Shown in pieces: positions 9,474-19,006 of a DNA stretch of 54,262 nt (position 1 is its first letter; each line of letters opens with the position of its first letter). A program made the position numbers and the translations under genes. This DNA comes from Acetobacter papayae JCM 25143 (lineage in GTDB: Bacteria > Pseudomonadota > Alphaproteobacteria > Acetobacterales > Acetobacteraceae): contig NZ_BAIN01000014.1 of the NCBI RefSeq assembly GCF_000613285.1, positions 1 to 54,262 on the forward strand. Reading direction: 5' to 3'. A model generated the notes under the pieces. The model was given only the letters and a program-made list of their open reading frames with translations. It made no database searches and was not told the origin of the DNA.

Positions 9474-10665
9474 AAGGGCAGCCGGAGGCTGGCGGCACGG
9501 TTGTCATGTTTTCAACCGCCGACTGGGCCGCACCATGCTGGACCAATAAACAGCATATTGCCCGCAGGCTGGCCGAGCGTGGCTATACCGTGCTGTATAT
9601 CGAAACCGTGGGTCTGCGCCGCCCGTCGATAAACAGCCTTGACCTGACACGTATTATCCGGCGGTTGCGCTCGGGCCTCAAGCCGCCGCACCGGGTGGGC
9701 GAGCGGTTGTGGGTGCTCTCTCCGCTAACCCTGCCGCTGGGCCAGCGCCATGGTTTTGTCCGGCATTTCAATGCGTGGATTCTGCGCACCGCCATCCGCC
9801 TGTGGCTGCGCAGGCATGGCGATGGCACGCCCCCGCTGGTCTGGACCTATCACCCGTATATGCTGGAGGCCATTAGCGGCCTCAAACGCAGTGCGCTCGT
9901 CTATCACTGTGTCGATAACATTGCCGCCGTGCCGGGGGTGGATGCCACGGCCTTCGCGCAGGCGGAAGAGGCATTGCTGGCCCGCGCCGATGCCGTGTTT
10001 ACCACAGCCCCCGCCCTACAGGCGCATTGTGCACGGATTGCCCCGCACACCACGCATTACTTCCCCAATGTGCTGATCTGGCGCATTTTGCGCAGGCGCG
10101 GCATGCGGGGGCCGTGCCGCCTGAACTGGCGGCTATTACCGGGCCGCGTCTGGGCTTTATTGGCACGCTGACTGATTTCAAGGTCGATTTTGCATTGCTG
10201 GAGCATGTGGCTCTGGCCCGGCCCGACTGGCATCTGGTGGTGATTGGCGATGAGCGCGAAGGACAGGCCGACCCGGTGCTGGAGCGCATGCGCAGGCTGG
10301 ATAACGTGCATATGCTGGGCTGGCGGCCCTATGCGGTGCTACCGGATTACCTGCGGGGGCTGGATGTGGCGCTTCTGCCGCTCCTGCTGAACGATCACAC
10401 CCGCGCTGTTTTTCCTATGAAGTTCTTTGAATATCTGGCGGCGGGCTGCCCGGTGGTTGCAACCAGCCTGCCTGCTCTGGCTGATTTTTCCAGCTATTGT
10501 CGACTAACGGACAGTGCAGAGGCCTTTATGGAAGGCATCAGCAATGCCCTGACGGCCCCTCAGGTCATACCGGAGAATGACCCGGTGCTGATGGAAAACA
10601 ACTGGGATAGGCGGCTGGATAAAATGCTGGCCGTGCTGGGGCCTGCGGCGGCACGGGCGGGTTAG
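9470..10665 (+). CDS. GT-B glycosyltransferase, frameshifted as read
   Basis: Last gene of the glycan operon. The N-terminal half (VMFSTADWAAPCWTNKQHIA, then VYHCVDNIAAVPG) resembles glycosyltransferases that build teichuronic-like or exopolysaccharide chains. The donor half has GPRLGFIGTLTDFKVDFALL and FPMKFFEYLAAGCPVVATSL with the conserved Glu. One base is missing near 10072 (GTGCTG for GTGGCTG, restoring YFPNVADLAHFA), giving about 398 aa. Its TAG overlaps the stop of the convergent oxidase gene; no hairpin terminator is visible at the junction. Confidence 0.83.
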
Positions 10666-11951
10666 GACAGGCCCAGCCTGTCCTGCACGCGGCCCAGCAG
10701 AATGCGCGCGGCAACTCCTGCCCGCCAGAAACCATGCAGCGCAATGGGTTTGACTGGCGAGAGCGGGAACAGGGGGGGGCCTCCCTGCACCAGATAGGCC
10801 GCAAGCTCCCGCCCGGCCAGCGTGGCCATGGCCACACCCCGGCCGTTATAGCCCAGTGCCGCCAACAGGCCGGGTTCGGGTTCATGCCAGTGCGGGTAAT
10901 GATCCAGCGTTACCGCAAGCTGGCCGTTCCAGCCTTGTGTCCAGCCGATAGTGCGCAAGGCGGGCCAGAGTTTTTGCGCCCGCGCCACCAGATAGTGAAA
11001 CGCCACCGCCCCCTGTGCAGGGTGGGAGAAGGATCGCCCGCCCATCAGCAGCCTGCCGGTGCCATCCACCCGGTAATAGGTGGTGATCTGCCCCAGCTCA
11101 TACAGGGATTCGCGCTCATGCAGAATGGCCCTTTGCAATGGCGCGGGCAGGGGTTCGCTGGCGACAATACCGCTGTAAACCGGCACGATGGAGCGGCGGA
11201 GGGCGCCGCGCAGGGTATCCGTATACCCATTGGTGGCCAGCACCACCCGCTCGGCCACAACACAGCCGGTGCGGGTCTGGGCCAGCCAACGCCCGCCTGC
11301 CCGTTTGAGCGAGAGCACCGGGCTGTAACAGAACAGGCTCGCGCCTTCCTGCACGGCAGCCTGTGCCATGCCCTGCGTATAGGCCAGCGGGTTAACCTGC
11401 CCACCGCGCCTGTCCAGCAGGCCGCCGCAATAATGGTTGTGGCCGGTGCGTGCGGCCACAGCCGCGCTGTCCAACCATTGTACGGGCCAGCCCCGTATCT
11501 GGCACTGCTGTTCGAGCGTGCGTAAGGCGGCAAGCTGGCCTGTGGCGGTGGCAGCACGCAGGGTGCCACCCCGTGCGGCATCGCACGCAATGCCGTAGCG
11601 TTCGATCAGGTCGAACACCAGATCCGGCCCTTCCTGCCAGGCTAGCTGCACCAGCCGGTGGCCATGTTCGGGGCCAAAATCGGCCTCGACCGTATCGGGC
11701 GGGGGTTTCAGCCCGGGGTTGACCTGCCCGCCATTGCGGCCCGAGGCCCCCCAGCCCGGCCCATAGGCTTCCAGCACAATGCATCTGGCCCCCTGCCGAG
11801 CCAGATGCAGGGCGGTGGAAAGGCCCGTAAGCCCCCCACCAATAACCAGAACATCGGTTTCAACCCGTTGTGTCAGTACGGGCCAATCCGGTGCGGCGGG
11901 GGCTTGCGCTTCGTAAAGACTGCCGCAGGCCGCGCCGGAAGGCCCGTGCAT
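10662..11951 (-). CDS. FAD-dependent amine/amino-acid oxidase (PuuB/DadA family)
   Basis: Flavoprotein that oxidises a primary or secondary amine to an imine/aldehyde. The dinucleotide fold is VLVIGGGLTGLSTALHLA (about residues 33-50), followed by ASGRNGGQVNPG typical of gamma-glutamylputrescine oxidase and relatives, and it ends with the second FAD contact GYNGRGVAMATLAGREL. The frame is open upstream but ATG 11951 sits on the aldehyde dehydrogenase stop (TGATG), so that start (429 aa) is chosen. Being co-transcribed with an aldehyde dehydrogenase and opposite a polyamine importer points to putrescine-type substrates, but gamma-glutamylputrescine synthetase is not in the window, so the substrate stays open. 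Confidence 0.85.
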   Translation of the reverse strand: MHGPSGAACGSLYEAQAPAAPDWPVLTQRVETDVLVIGGGLTGLSTALHLARQGARCIVLEAYGPGWGASGRNGGQVNPGLKPPPDTVEADFGPEHGHRLVQLAWQEGPDLVFDLIERYGIACDAARGGTLRAATATGQLAALRTLEQQCQIRGWPVQWLDSAAVAARTGHNHYCGGLLDRRGGQVNPLAYTQGMAQAAVQEGASLFCYSPVLSLKRAGGRWLAQTRTGCVVAERVVLATNGYTDTLRGALRRSIVPVYSGIVASEPLPAPLQRAILHERESLYELGQITTYYRVDGTGRLLMGGRSFSHPAQGAVAFHYLVARAQKLWPALRTIGWTQGWNGQLAVTLDHYPHWHEPEPGLLAALGYNGRGVAMATLAGRELAAYLVQGGPPLFPLSPVKPIALHGFWRAGVAARILLGRVQDRLGLS

Positions 11952-13390
11952 CAGGCTTCTCCGTAGCCGATAACGGCCTTGAGTTCGAGAAAGTCCATCA
12001 GGCCGAACACGCTGCATTCACGCCCGTTGCCGGACTGCTTGTAGCCGCCAAAGGGAGCCTTGACCGTCCATGCGCCCTGATTGAGCGTGACATTGCCCGC
12101 GCGCAGCCTGCGGGCCACCGCCCGCGCATGGGCCAGATCGCTCGACTGCACATAGGCTGCCAGCCCGTAAACCGTGTCGTTTGCAAGACGGATGGCGTCT
12201 TCTTCATCCGCATATCCGATAATGGAGAGAACGGGGCCAAAGATTTCTTCGCGCGAGATGGTCATGTCAGGGGCAACCTGCCCGAAAACCGTGGGTTTGA
12301 CATAGTAGCCAACCTCAAGCCCAGCCGGTTTGCCAGTGCCGCCGCCAACCAGCGTCGCGCCTTCCTCGATCCCTTTTGCAATCAGGGCCTGAATGCGCTC
12401 GAACTGCAGGGCGCTGACAACGGGGCCGTATTCCGTTTCCTCATCCGCCGGGTTGCCCATGCGCAGCTCGGACAGCACCGCCTTGGCCACGTCCATGGCC
12501 TCGGCCATGCGGGCCTGCGGTACCAGCATGCGGGTGGGGGCATCGCAGGTCTGGCCGGAATTGCCCATGCAGCGGCGCACGCCATCGCTGACAGCGGCCT
12601 GAAAATCAGCGTCGGGCAGAATGATATTGGCTGATTTACCGCCCAGTTCCTGCAAAACGCGCTTGATGGTGTCGGCCGATGCGCGGGCAACCGCAGCCCC
12701 CGCACGGGTGGAGCCGGTAATGGACATGACATCCACATCCGGGTGGCGGGCAAGCGCCTCGCCCACATCGGGGCCGCTGCCGTTGATCATGTTGAACACG
12801 CCTGCCGGTACCCCGGCCTCGTCCATGATTTCGGCAAACAGCAGGGCGCTGAGCGGAGCGACCTCGCTGGGCTTGAGCACCATGGTACAGCCTGCGGCAA
12901 GGGCAGGGGCCACCTTGCAGGCAATCTGGTTCATGGGCCAGTTCCACGGTGTAATCAGCCCGGCTACGCCCGCGGCCTCGTGGGTCAGCAGCATGTCGTC
13001 ACGCACGGTGTCGAAAGAGAAGGCGCGCAGGGCGTCGAGCGTTTCCTGCATGTGGCCATAGCCCGACCATGCCTGACTGTCGCGCGCGCGGGCGATGGGC
13101 GAGCCCATTTCAAGCGAGATGGCCTGCGCCATTTCTTCCGACCGGCGCTGGTAGATGGCAATCACCTTTTCCAGCAGGGCGATGCGCTCTTCCTTGGAAG
13201 AGGCAGACCACGCGGGAAAAGCCGCGCGTGCGGCCGCCACGGCCCGCTCGACATCCTGTGCGTTGCCCATGGCAATGGTGGCGCAGGCGGTTTCTGTTGC
13301 GGGGTTGATCACATCCAGCCGCTCGGTGCCTGCTGGCGCGCACCATTGGCCGTTGATGTAGAATTCGAGTGCGTGTGAAGAAACAGTCAT
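11951..13390 (-). CDS. NAD(P)-dependent aldehyde dehydrogenase
   Basis: Oxidises an aldehyde to the acid, probably the product of the downstream oxidase. The 479-aa protein has LITPWNWPMNQIACK for the oxyanion Asn, KPSEVAPLSA for cofactor binding, ITGSTRAG, the general base Glu in QELGGKS, and the catalytic Cys in GNSGQTCDAPTR. The CDAPTRML context matches a broad-substrate aldehyde dehydrogenase subgroup rather than betaine aldehyde dehydrogenase. First gene of a two-gene unit transcribed leftward from the 13391-13695 intergenic region. Confidence 0.92.
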   Translation of the reverse strand: MTVSSHALEFYINGQWCAPAGTERLDVINPATETACATIAMGNAQDVERAVAAARAAFPAWSASSKEERIALLEKVIAIYQRRSEEMAQAISLEMGSPIARARDSQAWSGYGHMQETLDALRAFSFDTVRDDMLLTHEAAGVAGLITPWNWPMNQIACKVAPALAAGCTMVLKPSEVAPLSALLFAEIMDEAGVPAGVFNMINGSGPDVGEALARHPDVDVMSITGSTRAGAAVARASADTIKRVLQELGGKSANIILPDADFQAAVSDGVRRCMGNSGQTCDAPTRMLVPQARMAEAMDVAKAVLSELRMGNPADEETEYGPVVSALQFERIQALIAKGIEEGATLVGGGTGKPAGLEVGYYVKPTVFGQVAPDMTISREEIFGPVLSIIGYADEEDAIRLANDTVYGLAAYVQSSDLAHARAVARRLRAGNVTLNQGAWTVKAPFGGYKQSGNGRECSVFGLMDFLELKAVIGYGEA

Positions 13391-13695
13391 GTCAGTTCCT
13401 GAACATTGAAAGCTGTTGAAACCCTGCAGGACGCCGCATTCCGTGCCGCCTGAAACCGCCGCGGGGCGGAACGCTGCAAAAACAGGCCCGGTTTCGATAC
13501 TGGTATCGTCACAAAAACCTTTTTTCTTTTCAAGTGTTTTATGTGCCGTTTTGCTGAGGGCTGCGTTGTGGCGGGCCTTTGTGCGGCGGAGGGGTGTGAG
13601 TGTCTTTTTATTACTATTCCAAAATATTCCGTTGACGTAAATTATTCAAGTGTGAAAAAACTGACTCGTATTTCACGTTTCGGAAGTCGCGCCGC
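13391..13695 (+). promoter_or_regulatory. divergent control region with palindromic operator candidate
   Basis: 305 bases between the divergent dehydrogenase and importer operons, with no gene of their own. A perfect palindrome CGATAC-TG-GTATCG lies at 13495-13508. A TTGACG hexamer at 13632-13637 could be a -35 element for the rightward operon, but no convincing -10 follows. The XRE-cupin protein encoded in the importer operon is the natural candidate to bind here (inference). Confidence 0.45.
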
Positions 13696-14577
13696 ATGTC
13701 TTTCGCACCGTCATCACAGAAAACAGGCCTTAGGGAAGCGCTCTTTCGGGCCTTCATGATGGTGCCGGGGGGCGTGCTGGGCTGCGGGCTTATTGTGTTT
13801 TCGCTCGGGCTTCTGGTCTTTTTGTCCCTGCGCCATAATGATGGCTCGCTGTTGGGTGTGGGCATTACGCTCCAGAACTTTGTCACACTCCTGCAAGACC
13901 CGCTTTACGCACGGGTGGCGGGGCGATCACTCGTTATTGCGGGGCTGGTTACGGCGGCGACTGTGGTTACGGCTTATCCGGTGGCCTATTTTCTGGCGTT
14001 CCATGCCGGGCGTTACCGCGCCATTTTGTTGTTTCTGGTCACGCTGCCATTCTGGACCAGCTATCTGCTGCGGGTGTTCGCATGGAAAATCGTGCTGGCC
14101 TATAATGGCGTGCTCAATTCCTTCCTGACCGGAACAGGGCTTTTGGCATCACCCTCGCTGGCATTTTTGAATACGCCCGCCGCTGTGGTGGTAACGCTGG
14201 CGCATGCCTATGCGCCCTTTGCCATCCTGCCGATTTTCACGGCACTGGAAAGCATGCCGCGCTCGCTGTTTGAGGCCGCGGCGGATCTGGGGGCGCGGCC
14301 TTTCACGACTTTCCGCCGTGTTGTGCTGCCCTATTCCATCAAGGGTGTTCTGGCGGCGGTAACGGTCGTGTTTATCCCCACCGTGGGGGATTACGTAACC
14401 CCGGCACTGGTGGGCGGGCCTAACAGCATCATGATCGGCTCGCTTATTCAGGTGCAGTTCGGCCGGGCGAATGACTGGCCATTCGGGGCGGCGCTTTCGG
14501 TGGCGGTCATGGTGCTGATTGCCTTGGTTATCGGCCTGTTGCGCAAGGCAGACCGGCAGGGGGAGAAAACGGCATGA
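13696..14577 (+). CDS. polyamine-type ABC importer permease (PotB/PotH)
   Basis: First of two inner-membrane subunits of a spermidine/putrescine-type importer. The 293-aa protein has about six membrane segments and the cytoplasmic EAA loop EAAADLGARPFTTFRRVVLP that contacts the ATPase. PFWTSYLLRVFAWKIVL is a typical PotB/PotH stretch. The stop overlaps the next permease start by ATGA at 14574. Confidence 0.9.
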   Translation: MSFAPSSQKTGLREALFRAFMMVPGGVLGCGLIVFSLGLLVFLSLRHNDGSLLGVGITLQNFVTLLQDPLYARVAGRSLVIAGLVTAATVVTAYPVAYFLAFHAGRYRAILLFLVTLPFWTSYLLRVFAWKIVLAYNGVLNSFLTGTGLLASPSLAFLNTPAAVVVTLAHAYAPFAILPIFTALESMPRSLFEAAADLGARPFTTFRRVVLPYSIKGVLAAVTVVFIPTVGDYVTPALVGGPNSIMIGSLIQVQFGRANDWPFGAALSVAVMVLIALVIGLLRKADRQGEKTA

Positions 14578-15397
14578 AAACGCTTCTGCCTTTCTACAAA
14601 AAGCCGCTTTCTCCGGGGACTGGTCTTGGGATTTATGTCGGGCTTTACCTGTTCTTTCTGTATCTGCCGTATGCCTTATCCCGCTGTTTTCGTTTAACGA
14701 TTCCATTCAGGCGGCTTTTCCCCTCAAGGGCTTTACCCTGAACTGGTACAGAGCGTTGCTGCATAACGATGGCGTGCGCCGTGCCCTGCTGACCAGCCTT
14801 GAAGTGGGCAGTATTTCGGCTTTTCTGGCAACACTCTGTGGCCTGACACTGGCCTATGCACGGGTTTTCATGCGCACGCGGCTGAGTGTGCTGCTGTCCG
14901 GCCTGTGCCAGTTGCCGCTGCTGATACCGGGCGTGATCGTGGGCATTGCCATGCTGATTGTCGTGAACGTTATCGGGGTAGGGCCGTCGCGGGTGGCGCT
15001 TGTGTGCGGGCATATGCTGGTGGGCCTGCCTACAGCCTTCATGATCCTGCACGGGCGACTTTCCGGGCTTTCACGCTCCATATCCGAAGCGGCGGAAGAC
15101 CTTGGCGCGCGGGAATGGACGACGTTTTCACGCATTATCCTGCCGCTGGCCATACCGGCTCTGGGGTCCGCCTTCATGCTGGCGTTTTTGACCAGTTTTG
15201 ATGAGTTCATCATCGCTTTTTTCCTGACCGGTTCAGAACCGACACTGCCTGTCTATATCTGGGGGCAGTTGCGCTTTCCGCGCTCGCTGCCGTTGGTTAT
15301 GGCGCTGGGCAGTTTGATTCTGGCGGTCAGTATCGTAATCGCGGCGGTATCGGAGCTGATGCGCCGCCGGGGAAAACTGACAGAGCGGCAGGCCTGA
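14574..15397 (+). CDS. polyamine-type ABC importer permease (PotC/PotI), frameshifted as read
   Basis: Second membrane subunit, about 274 aa after repair. The EAA loop is EAAEDLGAREWTTFSRIILP, and TSFDEFIIAFFLTG and LPVYIWGQLRF are family hallmarks. One base is missing near 14672 (GCCTTATCC for GCCCTTATCC, restoring IPLFSFNDS). The first ~33 codons from ATG 14574 and the rest are otherwise normal. It pairs with the preceding permease as a heterodimer. Confidence 0.86.
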
Positions 15398-15426
15398 CCT
15401 GACGCGCAACCGTGGAGTATTCTGAT

Positions 15427-16514
15427 ATGACAGGCAAAGAAAAGTCTTCCATCGTCAAAAAGATTTCCACACAGGCTCTGGCTTTTGCCATGGCGGCCTC
15501 CATCGTCTCCCCCATGGCCACGGCACGGGCTGAGGAGGGAAAACTCACCTATCTGACATGGTCAGGCTATGAACTGCCCGAATATGATGAGGCCTATCTG
15601 AAGGCGCATCCCGGTGCGGTAGATATTTCCGTTTTTGGTGATGATGACGATGCCTTTACCAAACTCAAGGCAGGCTTCCGCCTGATGTCGCGCATCCGTG
15701 CTATGATAAGATCCAGCGCTGGAACAAGGCAGGGCTGATCGAGCCGATCGATACGAGCCGTATTGCCAACTGGAACCAGATTTTCCCCATTTTCCGCAAC
15801 CTGCCCGATATTCAGGCAGGCGATGGCAAAGTGTGGATGGTGCCATGGGACTGGGGCAATACCTCCATCCTGTACCGTACCGACCTGTTGCCAAAAGATG
15901 TAGAGCAGAGCTGGAACCTGTTGTGGGACCAGAAATATGCCGGGCGCATGTCCACGATCGATGCCGTGCATGACACGCCTATCGTTGCGGCTCTGGTTGC
16001 GGGGGTTAATCCGTTCGACCTGAGCCCGGCTGACATGGAAAAAGTGGCTACCAAAATGCGCGAACAGCGCCCGCTCATGGCCTCCTACACCACGGATATG
16101 ACATCGGTTGAGCAGTCTCTGGCCAGTGGTGCGCTGGTTGCGGCCATGACATGGAATGCCTCTGCCGTAGCGCTGCGCAAGCAGGGCGTGCCAGTTGCTT
16201 TCATGAACCCCAAGGAAGGCATGCTGACATGGAGCTGCGGTTTCGTGATGATAAAGGGCACAAAAAACAAGGATCTGGCGTATGATTTCATCAACAGCCG
16301 CCTTGATCCCTCCTCAGGCAAGCACCTGATCGAGAATAATGGCTATGGTGCGTCCACCAGCACGGCGTTTGCTGCGGTTCCGGCAGAAAAACTCAAGGAG
16401 CTTGAACTGCCGTCAGACCCGGAGGTGATGCTCAAGAAGACCGTTTTCACCGGCCCCATGAAACAGGCGGAAGAACTCGGCAAACTACTTGAAAAAATCA
16501 AGGCCGGTGGCTGA
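15427..16514 (+). CDS. polyamine-type periplasmic binding protein (PotD/PotF), frameshifted as read
   Basis: Periplasmic substrate receptor of the importer. A signal peptide (basic start, hydrophobic run, ATARAEEG cleavage region near residue 35) precedes LTYLTWSGYELPEY, the family N-terminus. Later stretches such as WMVPWDWGNTSILYRTD and WSCGFVMIKG are typical of PotD/PotF. One base is missing near 15690 (CGCCTG for CGCCCTG, restoring GFRPDVAHPCYDKIQRW); the repaired length is about 362 aa. ATG 15427 is chosen because GTGGAG at 15412 looks like its ribosome site. Confidence 0.87.
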
Positions 16515-16522
16515 ATACAGCC

Positions 16523-17167
16523 ATGGCGCCTGCAAATAGCGTTGAAAGGAACAGGGGGTTGGGCACATCAGCGGAAATGGCTGCACAAAGCAGGGCGCCG
16601 GATGCCGATGTGCTGATCGGCCGCAGGCTGCGGGCCTTGCGGCTGGAGCGCGCCATGTCACTCATGGATCTGGCCAGCCGGGCAGGCATATCCGTCAGCG
16701 CACTTAGCCAGATCGAGCGGGGTATTTCCTCGCTCAAGATCAAGGTCATGTGGCCACTGGCGGCTGCCCTGAATGTCGAACCGGGTGCCCTTCTGGGGGA
16801 AAGCGGGCAGAAACATAGTGATCTGTACTGCGTATCTTCCAAAGCGCGCAAACGCCTGCCCGTTCACTCGGACGGGATCGAAAAATGGCTGCTCTCACCC
16901 CCCGGTGCGGCCCTGACGGGTATTCTGGTCAGTGTTGTGCCGGGCGGCACTACGGCAGGTAGCTATACCCATGCGGGGCATGAATTTGGCTACGTGCTGA
17001 GCGGCCAGCTTGAACTGACCATAGACGGCGTTTCCTACCAGTGTGGTCCGGGTGACAGCTTTGCCTTTCGCAGCACGCTGGATCACGCTTTTTCCAATCC
17101 GGGGCAGGAACCCGCCCAGATATTATGGGTCAATACAACCAAACCGGGAGAAAGCCGCGATGGCTGA
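16523..17167 (+). CDS. XRE-family regulator with C-terminal cupin (PuuR-like)
   Basis: A 214-aa DNA-binding regulator with an N-terminal helix-turn-helix (about residues 33-88, including MDLASRAGISVSALSQIERG) and a C-terminal cupin sensor (GGTTAGSYTHAGHEFGYVLSG, with metal or ligand residues His/Glu). This architecture is that of PuuR and related repressors of polyamine use. Its place between the binding protein and ATPase genes, overlapping the ATPase start by 8 bases, makes it the likely local regulator. Confidence 0.87.
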   Translation: MAPANSVERNRGLGTSAEMAAQSRAPDADVLIGRRLRALRLERAMSLMDLASRAGISVSALSQIERGISSLKIKVMWPLAAALNVEPGALLGESGQKHSDLYCVSSKARKRLPVHSDGIEKWLLSPPGAALTGILVSVVPGGTTAGSYTHAGHEFGYVLSGQLELTIDGVSYQCGPGDSFAFRSTLDHAFSNPGQEPAQILWVNTTKPGESRDG

Positions 17168-18242
17168 TGCACTGCTCAGGTCGATCATGTCAGCAAGGTT
17201 TTTGCCGGCGGGCATAAGGGGCTGGATTCCATTGATCTGGATATTGCGCAGGGCGAGTTTCTGAGCCTGCTCGGCCCTTCTGGCTGTGGTAAAACCACAA
17301 CCCTGCGGGTTATCGCAGGGTTTGAAAGCCCCACACAGGGGCGGGTGCTGCTCGATGGGCAGGACATGACGGCCCTGCGCCCGTGTGAGCGGCCCATCAA
17401 CACCGTTTTTCAGGACTATGCGCTGTTCCCGCATATGAATGTCAGCCAGAACATTGCGTTCGGCCTGTCGCTGCGGGGGGTAGGGTCTGCAGAAACCCGG
17501 CGTAAGGTCATGGAGGTTCTGGAACTGGTGGGCCTGCCGGACAAGGCGCAGGCACGGGTGGGCAGCCTGTCGGGTGGGCAGAAACAGCGTGTGGCGCTGG
17601 CGCGCGCCTGGTGTGCCAGCCCCGCCTGCTGTTGCTGGATGAACCGCTCTCCGCCCTCGATGCCAGCTTGCGCGAACACATGCAGGCCGAACTCAAGCGC
17701 TTGCAGAAAGAACTGGCACAACCTTTGTCATGGTCACACATGACCAGACGGAGGCCCTGTCCATTTCTGACCGGATCGTGGTGATGAATGCCGGGCGGAT
17801 CGAGCAGATTGCCCCGCCGGATGTTTTGTATGACCGCCCGGCCACGCAGTTCGTGGCCAGTTTTATTGGCACCATGAACCTGCTGAGTGCCCGTCCCGGC
17901 ACTCAGCGCGACGGGCGGACATGTTTTGCTATCGGGCCGGTATGGCAGCCCGCCATAGCCCTTGATGGCACTATGCTCCTGCCATCCGACAGGCCGGTAA
18001 CACTGGGTATCCGCCCTGAAGATCTGGTGCTGACGGAGCAGAGGGGGGATGAGGTGCTGGATACCACGGTTGTTTCCGTGGCGTTTCATGGGCGCTCATT
18101 TCGTGTGCAGGTAGAGGCGGCAGGGGGGCAGAGCCTGTTTGCCGATATCCCGCGTGAGGGCGAGCAGGCCCGGCTGGTGCCGGGGCAGGCAATCAGCCTT
18201 GCCCTGAAAAAAGATGTATGCCCGCCAGTTTTTGTCAACTGA
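17160..18242 (+). CDS. polyamine-type ABC importer ATPase (PotA/PotG), frameshifted as read
   Basis: Energising ATPase of the importer. Motifs: Walker [12 protein letters not shown]-loop [10 protein letters not shown], signature [14 protein letters not shown], repaired Walker [16 protein letters not shown], switch His in MVTHDQ, and a C-terminal TOBE domain ([13 protein letters not shown]). Three bases are missing: near 17183 (AGGTC for AGGGTC), near 17610 (GCCTGG for GCCCTGG) and near 17716 (CTGGCAC for CTGGGCAC). Repair gives about 361 aa. It ends 20 bases before the convergent tetR stop; no terminator is visible there. Confidence 0.85.
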
Positions 18243-18262
18243 GTCTAAAACACACTTCCGCC

Positions 18263-18937
18263 TCAGGGTTCGGTAAAACTGCGGAGTAGGCCAGAGGTGA
18301 AAATGGCGGTGGTAAAGCGTGCGGTTTCATCAATATCGCTGAACGGGTTTTTGGAAAGATGTAGCAGGCTTTCCAGCCCCGCCATGAAAATGATCGAAAC
18401 CGCAAGGGCAAGTTTGTCCGGTGCAATAACGGGTGATTGAATTCGGGCCTGAAGGCGGGCTTTCAGGTCGTCCGTCATGTCCTTTGCTGTAGTGGAGCTT
18501 AACAGCCGCGCGCGGATATGGTGCTGGTTCAGCTCGAAAAACCGTGCCGCACCATGTAGGCTCAGCAATTCGCGAAAAGAGGCGGCATAGGCTTTGACCA
18601 GCATGGTTTCGAGGTCATCCTCATCCGAGCGGCAGAGCAGGACGGCCTCTTTGGCGCGGGCGATCACCAGATCGAGCAGGGTGTCGAAAATGACTTCCTT
18701 GGTCTTGAAGTAATTGTAAAAGCTGCCGGGCGAGAGGGTGGTGGCTTTGACAATGTCCCTGACCGTGGCCGTGTCCAGCCCCACGGTGGAAAACACCTGC
18801 CACGCCGCACGCTCGAACTCCTGCTGCTTCATGCGCCGAGCGGATTCCCGTTTTTCAGAAACACGGTATTTCGTGCGTGGCGGAGCAGGCGGGCGGGTCT
18901 GGTCTGGTGTTTCCCTGTTACGTGGGGGCACTTTCAT
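18263..18937 (-). CDS. TetR-family transcriptional regulator
   Basis: A 224-aa repressor-type protein. The N-terminal helix-turn-helix includes ATVRDIVKATTLSPGSFYNY followed by FKTKEVIF, and a helical ligand-binding domain follows. About 35 basic residues precede the HTH; a later ATG before KQQEFERAAWQVF is a possible alternative start. It is the last gene of the leftward HlyD-RbbA-YhhJ-NodT block (70 bases after nodT), so it probably controls that exporter. Confidence 0.88.
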   Translation of the reverse strand: MKVPPRNRETPDQTRPPAPPRTKYRVSEKRESARRMKQQEFERAAWQVFSTVGLDTATVRDIVKATTLSPGSFYNYFKTKEVIFDTLLDLVIARAKEAVLLCRSDEDDLETMLVKAYAASFRELLSLHGAARFFELNQHHIRARLLSSTTAKDMTDDLKARLQARIQSPVIAPDKLALAVSIIFMAGLESLLHLSKNPFSDIDETARFTTAIFTSGLLRSFTEP

Positions 18938-19006
18938 GGTCCTGACCTAAGGTGCTGGAGCGCGGGTTACCCTGCGCGATACAGGTGTGTGCGATGTGGC
19001 CGGGCC

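Noticed and set aside
306-18242. Programmed -1 frameshifting as the reason for broken genes
   Set aside because: No slippery heptamers with downstream pseudoknots are shared by the sites, the genes are unrelated, and many need two or three shifts. Missing bases explain all cases more simply.
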